Shown: one piece after another, positions 59,567 through 64,000 of the stretch
Layout: every line of letters begins with the position of its first letter
How positions within the stretch are numbered: position 1 is the stretch's first letter
DNA from: Mesorhizobium_B sp035998495
GTDB lineage: Bacteria > Pseudomonadota > Alphaproteobacteria > Rhizobiales > Rhizobiaceae
DNA: 64,000 bases
Direction: 5' to 3'
Assembly: GCA_035998495.1 (NCBI GenBank)
Contig: DASYHP010000058.1
Span: forward strand, 1 to 64,000
Translations under genes and position numbers: made by a program
Notes under the pieces: generated by a model
Databases searched by the model: none
Told to the model about the DNA's origin: nothing
What the model saw: the letters and a program-made list of their open reading frames with translations, nothing else

Positions 59567-60832
59567 ATGGAGCCCATCAGACGCAACTCGCCGCTGGCGC
59601 GGGACGCCATGGCCTATGTGCTCGCGGGCGGCCGGGGAAGCCGGCTCAGGGAACTCACGGACAAGCGCGCCAAGCCCGCGGTGTATTTCGGCGGCAAGAC
59701 CCGCATCATCGACTTCGCCCTTTCCAACGCGCTGAACTCGGGCGTCCGCCGCATGGCGGTGGCGACCCAGTACAAGGCCCATTCGCTGATCCGCCACCTC
59801 CAGCATGGCTGGAACTTCCTGCGCCCCGAGCGCAACGAGAGCTTCGACATCCTGCCCGCGAGCCAGCGCGTGTCCGAGCACCAGTGGTACGAGGGCACGG
59901 CCGACGCCGTTTTCCAGAACATCGACATCATCGAGTCCCACGGTCCCCAATACATGGTCATCCTGGCGGGCGACCACATCTACAAGATGGACTACGAGCT
60001 GATGCTCCGCCAGCATGTGGACACGGGCGCGGACGTCACCGTCGGCTGCCTCGAAGTGCCGCGCCTGGAGGCCACCGGCTTCGGCGTCATGCATGTGGAC
60101 GAGGCCGACCGCATCATCGCCTTCGTGGAAAAGCCGGCCGACCCGCCGGGCATGCCCGACAAGCCGGACTTCGCGCTGGCCTCCATGGGCATCTACGTCT
60201 TCCAGACCGCGTTCCTGATGGAGCAGTTGCGGCGCGACGCGGCCGACCCGAACTCCGCGCGCGACTTCGGCAAGGACATCATCCCCTATATCGTGAGCCA
60301 CGGGAAGGCGCAGGCGCACCGCTTCACGCAGTCCTGCGTGCGCTCCTCCTTCGAGGGCGAGGCCTATTGGCGCGACGTGGGGACGGTGGACGCCTATTGG
60401 GAAGCGAACATCGACCTGACCGACATCACGCCCGAACTCGACATCTACGACCGCGACTGGCCGATCTGGACCTATGCCGAGATCAAGCCGCCGGCGAAGT
60501 TCGTGCATGACGTGGAGGGCCGTCGCGGCTCGGCCGTGTCCTCGCTGGTGGCAGGCGACTGCATCATCTCGGGCGCCTCGCTCAGGCGCAGCCTCGTGTT
60601 CACGGGCGCGCGGGTGAACTCCTTCTCCTCGCTCGACGAGGTGGTGATGCTGCCCAACTGCCATGTCGGCCGCAATGCAAGGCTGACCCGCTGCGTCGTG
60701 GACCGCGGCGTCCACATCCCTGAAGGACTTGTGGTGGGCGAGGACGCGGCTGTTGACGCCCAACGCTTCCGCGTCTCCGAGCGCGGCGTCGTGCTGATCA
60801 CGCAGGACATGATCGACGCGCTGGACCAGTGA
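59567..60832 (+). CDS. glgC: Glucose-1-phosphate adenylyltransferase
   Basis: A 421-residue enzyme making ADP-glucose, the committed step of glycogen synthesis. It shows AYVLAGGRGSRLRELTDKRAKPA (nucleotide and activator sites), WYEGTADAVFQN, ILAGDHIYKMDYE and FVEKPADPP, plus a C-terminal left-handed helix region (DCIISGASLRRSLVFTGARV). ATG 59567 follows GGGAGA. Enzymes of this class are usually controlled by fructose-6-phosphate and pyruvate. Confidence 0.96.
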   Translation: MEPIRRNSPLARDAMAYVLAGGRGSRLRELTDKRAKPAVYFGGKTRIIDFALSNALNSGVRRMAVATQYKAHSLIRHLQHGWNFLRPERNESFDILPASQRVSEHQWYEGTADAVFQNIDIIESHGPQYMVILAGDHIYKMDYELMLRQHVDTGADVTVGCLEVPRLEATGFGVMHVDEADRIIAFVEKPADPPGMPDKPDFALASMGIYVFQTAFLMEQLRRDAADPNSARDFGKDIIPYIVSHGKAQAHRFTQSCVRSSFEGEAYWRDVGTVDAYWEANIDLTDITPELDIYDRDWPIWTYAEIKPPAKFVHDVEGRRGSAVSSLVAGDCIISGASLRRSLVFTGARVNSFSSLDEVVMLPNCHVGRNARLTRCVVDRGVHIPEGLVVGEDAAVDAQRFRVSERGVVLITQDMIDALDQ

Positions 60833-60839
60833 GCGGGTC

Positions 60840-62291
60840 GTGCCCGTAAGCGTCCTCTCCATCGCCTCGGAGGCCTTCCCGCTGGTGAAGACCGGCGGGC
60901 TGGCGGACGTGACGGGCGCATTGCCGCCGGCGCTCAAGCGCCATGACGTGGAGACCCGCACCTTCCTGCCCGGCTATCCCGCCGTCATGAAGGCCTTGCG
61001 CAAGGGCACGCCGCTGGTCGGCTATGAGGATCTGGGCGGCGGACCGGCCGCCATCATCTCCGGCCAGGCCGGCGGCCTCGACCTGTTCGTGCTCGACGCG
61101 CCGCATCTCTACGACCGCGCCGGCGGCCTCTATGCCGACCCGACCGGCGCCGACTGGCCCGACAACTGGCTGCGCTTCGCGGCGCTGTCGCGCGCCGGCG
61201 CCGACCTCGCCCAGGGCATCGTCGCGGGCTACCGGCCGGACGTGGTGCATGTTCATGATTGGCAGGCGGGGCTCGTGCCGGCTTATCTGCGCTTCTGGGA
61301 AAGCGCGCCGCCGCCAGCCGTCATCACGGTCCACAATATTGCCTTCCAGGGCCAGTTCGGCGCCGGCATCTTCCCTGCGCTTGGCCTTCCCAACTATGCC
61401 TTCGGCATCGACGGCGTGGAATATTACGGTGGCGTGGGCTTCCTCAAAGCCGGGCTGGCCTGCGCCGACGCCATCACCACGGTGAGCCCCACCTACGCCC
61501 AGGAAATCCGCACGCCGGCCTTTGGCATGGGGCTGCAGGGTCTCATCAACACGCGCGCGGACGTTCTGCACGGCATCGTCAACGGCATCGACACCGAGGT
61601 GTGGGACCCCTCGGCCGACGAGCATCTCGCCAGCACCTATTCCGCGAAATCGCTCAAGAACCGGGCGAGGAACCGCCGGGCGGTGGAAGAGCGCTTCAGG
61701 CTACATCAGGAGGAGAGCCCGCTTCTCGCCGTGGTCAGCCGGCTGACCTGGCAAAAGGGCATGGACGTGCTGGCCTCGCAAGCCGACCGGATTGTCGCCG
61801 CCGGCGCCAAGCTCGCGGTGCTCGGCTCGGGCGAGCCGGGCATTGAGGCCGCGCTGCATCTCGCGGCCGCGCGCCATCCCGGCCGCGTGGGCCTCGTGAT
61901 CGGCTATGACGAGGCGCTCTCGCATCTCGTTCAGGGCGGCGCCGACGTGATCCTCGTGCCGTCACGGTTCGAACCCTGCGGGCTCACCCAGCTCTATGGG
62001 CTGCGCTACGCTTGCGTGCCGGCGGTGGCGCGCACCGGCGGGCTTAACGACACCGTGATCGACGCCAACGAGGCGGCGTTGACCGCGGGCGTCGCCACCG
62101 GCTTCCACTTCGCGCCCGATAACGGCGACGCGCTGTTCCACGCCGTCACCCGCATCAGCGCCCTCCATGCGGATGAGGATGCCTGGACCGGCCTGATGCG
62201 CCAGGGCATGAAGGCCGACCTGTCGTGGAACCGCTCCGCCGCGCGCTACGCCGCCCTTTACCGCTCCCTCCTCCGGACCCCCCAAGCATGA
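60840..62291 (+). CDS. glgA: Glycogen synthase (ADP-glucose)
   Basis: A 483-residue GT5 enzyme. It starts MPVSVLSIASEAFPLVKTGGLADVTGALPPAL, the KTGGL ADP-glucose site, has VHVHDWQAGLVPAYL, VHNIAFQGQF, the LTWQKGMDVL donor motif, and PSRFEPCGLTQLYGLRYA with the E-x7-E-like end. GTG 60840 lies seven bases after the glgC stop. The pgm ATG overlaps its stop (ATGA). Confidence 0.96.
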   Translation: MPVSVLSIASEAFPLVKTGGLADVTGALPPALKRHDVETRTFLPGYPAVMKALRKGTPLVGYEDLGGGPAAIISGQAGGLDLFVLDAPHLYDRAGGLYADPTGADWPDNWLRFAALSRAGADLAQGIVAGYRPDVVHVHDWQAGLVPAYLRFWESAPPPAVITVHNIAFQGQFGAGIFPALGLPNYAFGIDGVEYYGGVGFLKAGLACADAITTVSPTYAQEIRTPAFGMGLQGLINTRADVLHGIVNGIDTEVWDPSADEHLASTYSAKSLKNRARNRRAVEERFRLHQEESPLLAVVSRLTWQKGMDVLASQADRIVAAGAKLAVLGSGEPGIEAALHLAAARHPGRVGLVIGYDEALSHLVQGGADVILVPSRFEPCGLTQLYGLRYACVPAVARTGGLNDTVIDANEAALTAGVATGFHFAPDNGDALFHAVTRISALHADEDAWTGLMRQGMKADLSWNRSAARYAALYRSLLRTPQA

Positions 62292-63916
62292 GAAGAACGG
62301 TCGAAACCAAGCCTTTCCCGGACCAGAAGCCCGGCACGTCGGGTCTCAGGAAGAAGGTGCCGGTGTTCCAGCAGGAGCACTATGCCGAGAACTTCATCCA
62401 GTCCGTGTTCGACAGTCTGGAGGGCTTTGCGGACCAGACGCTGGTGGTGGGCGGCGACGGACGCTTCCTCAACCGCGAGGTGATCCAGACCGTGATCCGC
62501 ATGGCCGCGGCCAACGGCTTCGGACGCGTGGTGGTGGGGCAGAGCGGTATCCTCTCCACGCCCGCCGCCTCCAACCTGATCCGCAAGCGAAAGGCCTTCG
62601 GCGGCCTCATCCTGTCGGCCAGCCACAATCCCGGCGGCCCGCACGAGGACTTCGGCATCAAATACAATATCGGCAATGGCGGCCCCGCGCCGGAAAAGAT
62701 CACGGATGCGATCTTCGCCCGCACCAGGGAGATCGGCCGCTACTTCATCGGCGATGTCGGCCCGATCGACCTCGACCGCCTGGGCGAGAGCCAAGCGGAC
62801 GGGATGGTGGTCGAAGTCGTCGATCCCGTCGCCGACTACGCCGCGCTGATGGAGGAGTTGTTCGACTTCGGCGCGATCCGCGGCCTGTTCCGCTCGGGCT
62901 TCCGCATGGGTTTCGACGCCATGCATGCCGTGACCGGCCCCTATGCCAAGGAGATCCTGGAGAAGCGCCTGGGCGCGCCGGAGGGCACCGCGCGCAATTT
63001 CGTGCCCTTGCCCGATTTCGGCGGCCATCACCCCGACCCCAACCTCGTCCACGCCAAGGAACTCTATGACGAGATGATGGGGCCGGACGCGCCCGATTTC
63101 GGCGCGGCCTCCGATGGCGACGGCGACCGCAACCTCATCATCGGCCGCGGCATCTTCGTCACGCCCTCCGATTCGCTGGCGATCCTTGCCGCCAACGCCC
63201 ATCTCGCGCCCGGCTACCGGCAGGGCCTGAAAGGCATCGCCCGCTCCATGCCCACGTCGGGGGCGGCCGACCGCGTGGCCGAGAAGCTCGGCGTCGGCAT
63301 GTACGAGACGCCGACGGGCTGGAAGTTCTTCGGCAACCTGCTCGACGCGGGCCTCGCCACCATTTGCGGCGAGGAGAGCGCGGGCACAGGCTCCGACCAT
63401 GTGCGGGAGAAGGACGGGCTGTGGGCCGTGCTGCTCTGGCTCAACGTGCTCGCCGCCCGCAGCGAGGGCGTCAAGGACATCGTGACCAGGCACTGGGCCA
63501 TTTATGGGCGGAACTACTATTCCCGCCACGACTACGAGGCTGTCGAGAGCGAGGCCGCCAACCGGCTGATGGAGGAGCTTCGTGGCAAGCTCGCGGACCT
63601 GCCTGGTCAAACGGTCGAAGGCATGCGCGTCGCGGCCGCCGACGATTTCGCCTATCACGACCCGGTGGACGGCTCCGTCAGCCAGCACCAGGGCATCCGG
63701 GTGATGTTCGAGGGCGGCAGCCGCGTGGTGTTCCGCCTGTCCGGCACCGGCACGGCCGGCGCGACACTCCGCGTCTATATCGAGCGCTACGAGCCCGACC
63801 CGTCGCGGCACGGCATGGAGACGCAGGAGGCTTTGGCGGATCTGATCCGCGCGGCCGAGACCATCGCGCACATCCGCGGGCACACGGGGCGCAATGCGCC
63901 GAGTGTGATTACCTGA
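62288..63916 (+). CDS. pgm: Phosphoglucomutase (alpha-D-glucose-specific)
   Basis: A 542-residue phosphohexomutase interconverting glucose-1- and glucose-6-phosphate, which links glycogen to central metabolism. The phosphoserine loop is ILSASHNPGGPHEDFGIKYN, the metal loop ASDGDGDRNLIIG, the sugar loop CGEESAGTGSDH, and the phosphate-binding FRLSGTGTAGATLRVY. Its start overlaps the glgA stop. Co-location with glgPBCA is the arrangement known from Agrobacterium. Confidence 0.96.
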   Translation: MRRTVETKPFPDQKPGTSGLRKKVPVFQQEHYAENFIQSVFDSLEGFADQTLVVGGDGRFLNREVIQTVIRMAAANGFGRVVVGQSGILSTPAASNLIRKRKAFGGLILSASHNPGGPHEDFGIKYNIGNGGPAPEKITDAIFARTREIGRYFIGDVGPIDLDRLGESQADGMVVEVVDPVADYAALMEELFDFGAIRGLFRSGFRMGFDAMHAVTGPYAKEILEKRLGAPEGTARNFVPLPDFGGHHPDPNLVHAKELYDEMMGPDAPDFGAASDGDGDRNLIIGRGIFVTPSDSLAILAANAHLAPGYRQGLKGIARSMPTSGAADRVAEKLGVGMYETPTGWKFFGNLLDAGLATICGEESAGTGSDHVREKDGLWAVLLWLNVLAARSEGVKDIVTRHWAIYGRNYYSRHDYEAVESEAANRLMEELRGKLADLPGQTVEGMRVAAADDFAYHDPVDGSVSQHQGIRVMFEGGSRVVFRLSGTGTAGATLRVYIERYEPDPSRHGMETQEALADLIRAAETIAHIRGHTGRNAPSVIT

Positions 63917-63921
63917 CGGCG

Positions 63922-64000
63922 GTGCTCGAACTTGGTGCGCCGCTTGTCCGAGGCGGCGTGCGCTTCGCCCTGCGCTCCGCCCACGCCACGCGCGCCTGGC
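63922..64000 (+). CDS. glgX: Glycogen debranching enzyme, N-terminal fragment (runs off the right edge)
   Basis: GTG 63922, five bases after the pgm stop, opens a frame reading VLELGAPLVRGGVRFALRSAHATRAW to the window end. The GGVRFAL-x-S-A-x-A pattern matches the first residues of GlgX/isoamylase N-terminal beta-sandwich domains, and glgX is the expected next gene in this operon. Only 26 codons are visible. Confidence 0.7.
   Translation, partial: MLELGAPLVRGGVRFALRSAHATRAW

Overview
The window is GC-rich DNA with long, tightly packed bacterial genes. Gene content and order point to an alphaproteobacterium of the Hyphomicrobiales (Rhizobiales) type: an frc-type fructose ABC transporter with a divergent ROK regulator, a glgP-glgB-glgC-glgA-pgm-glgX glycogen operon as in Agrobacterium and Rhizobium, pyruvate phosphate dikinase, a BioY biotin transporter, and DUF2793 and DUF1499 proteins. 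The exact genus cannot be read from the sequence.

Layout. (1) 1-2683: two convergent genes for RTX-like/short-repeat secreted proteins whose 3' ends are a near-identical 141-bp inverted repeat. (2) 3329-20740: a polysaccharide export locus bracketed by dTDP-L-rhamnose genes (rfbA-rfbC-rfbB at one end, rfbD at the other). It holds three large glycosyltransferases, two of them resembling rhamnan-type enzymes, a DUF2793 protein, two sulfotransferase-like proteins, and a Wzm/Wzt-type ABC exporter. An IS5-family element sits exactly at the stop codon of one glycosyltransferase gene. (3) 21046-23881: cysD and a cysN-cysC fusion, which make PAPS, the sulfate donor for sulfotransferases. (4) 23927-27119: a VOC protein and pyruvate phosphate dikinase. 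(5) 27248-30758: a compact three-gene module (MerR-like HTH protein, N6-adenine DNA methylase, PIN-domain protein) with start/stop overlaps and a perfect palindrome at its 5' end. This is the best candidate here for an uncharacterised defence or epigenetic module. (6) 31103-38305: unrelated metabolic genes (a possibly frameshifted HTH-like gene, DUF427, acyl-CoA ligase, DUF1499, GDP-mannose synthesis, MBL hydrolase, bioY). (7) 38373-48895: a second surface-sugar cluster with an RgpF/rhamnosyltransferase fusion, an initiating sugar-phosphate transferase, a WbpM-like 4,6-dehydratase, a GT4 enzyme, an O-antigen ligase/polymerase, an SDR reductase, a CysQ-like phosphatase and a DegT aminotransferase. 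(8) 49005-54515: fructokinase, ROK regulator and frcBCA. (9) 54721-64000: the glycogen operon, with glgX running off the window end.

How it fits together (inference). The rfb genes feed dTDP-rhamnose to the glycosyltransferases. Wzm/Wzt exports the lipid-linked chain. CysD/CysNC supply PAPS for the two sulfotransferase-like proteins, and the CysQ-like phosphatase about 23 kb away would remove the PAP by-product. The second cluster has the three activities needed to make and prime a UDP-QuiNAc-type sugar. This suggests a rhamnose-rich, possibly sulfated O-antigen or capsule. All functions are read from protein motifs and gene context only; no database search was run.
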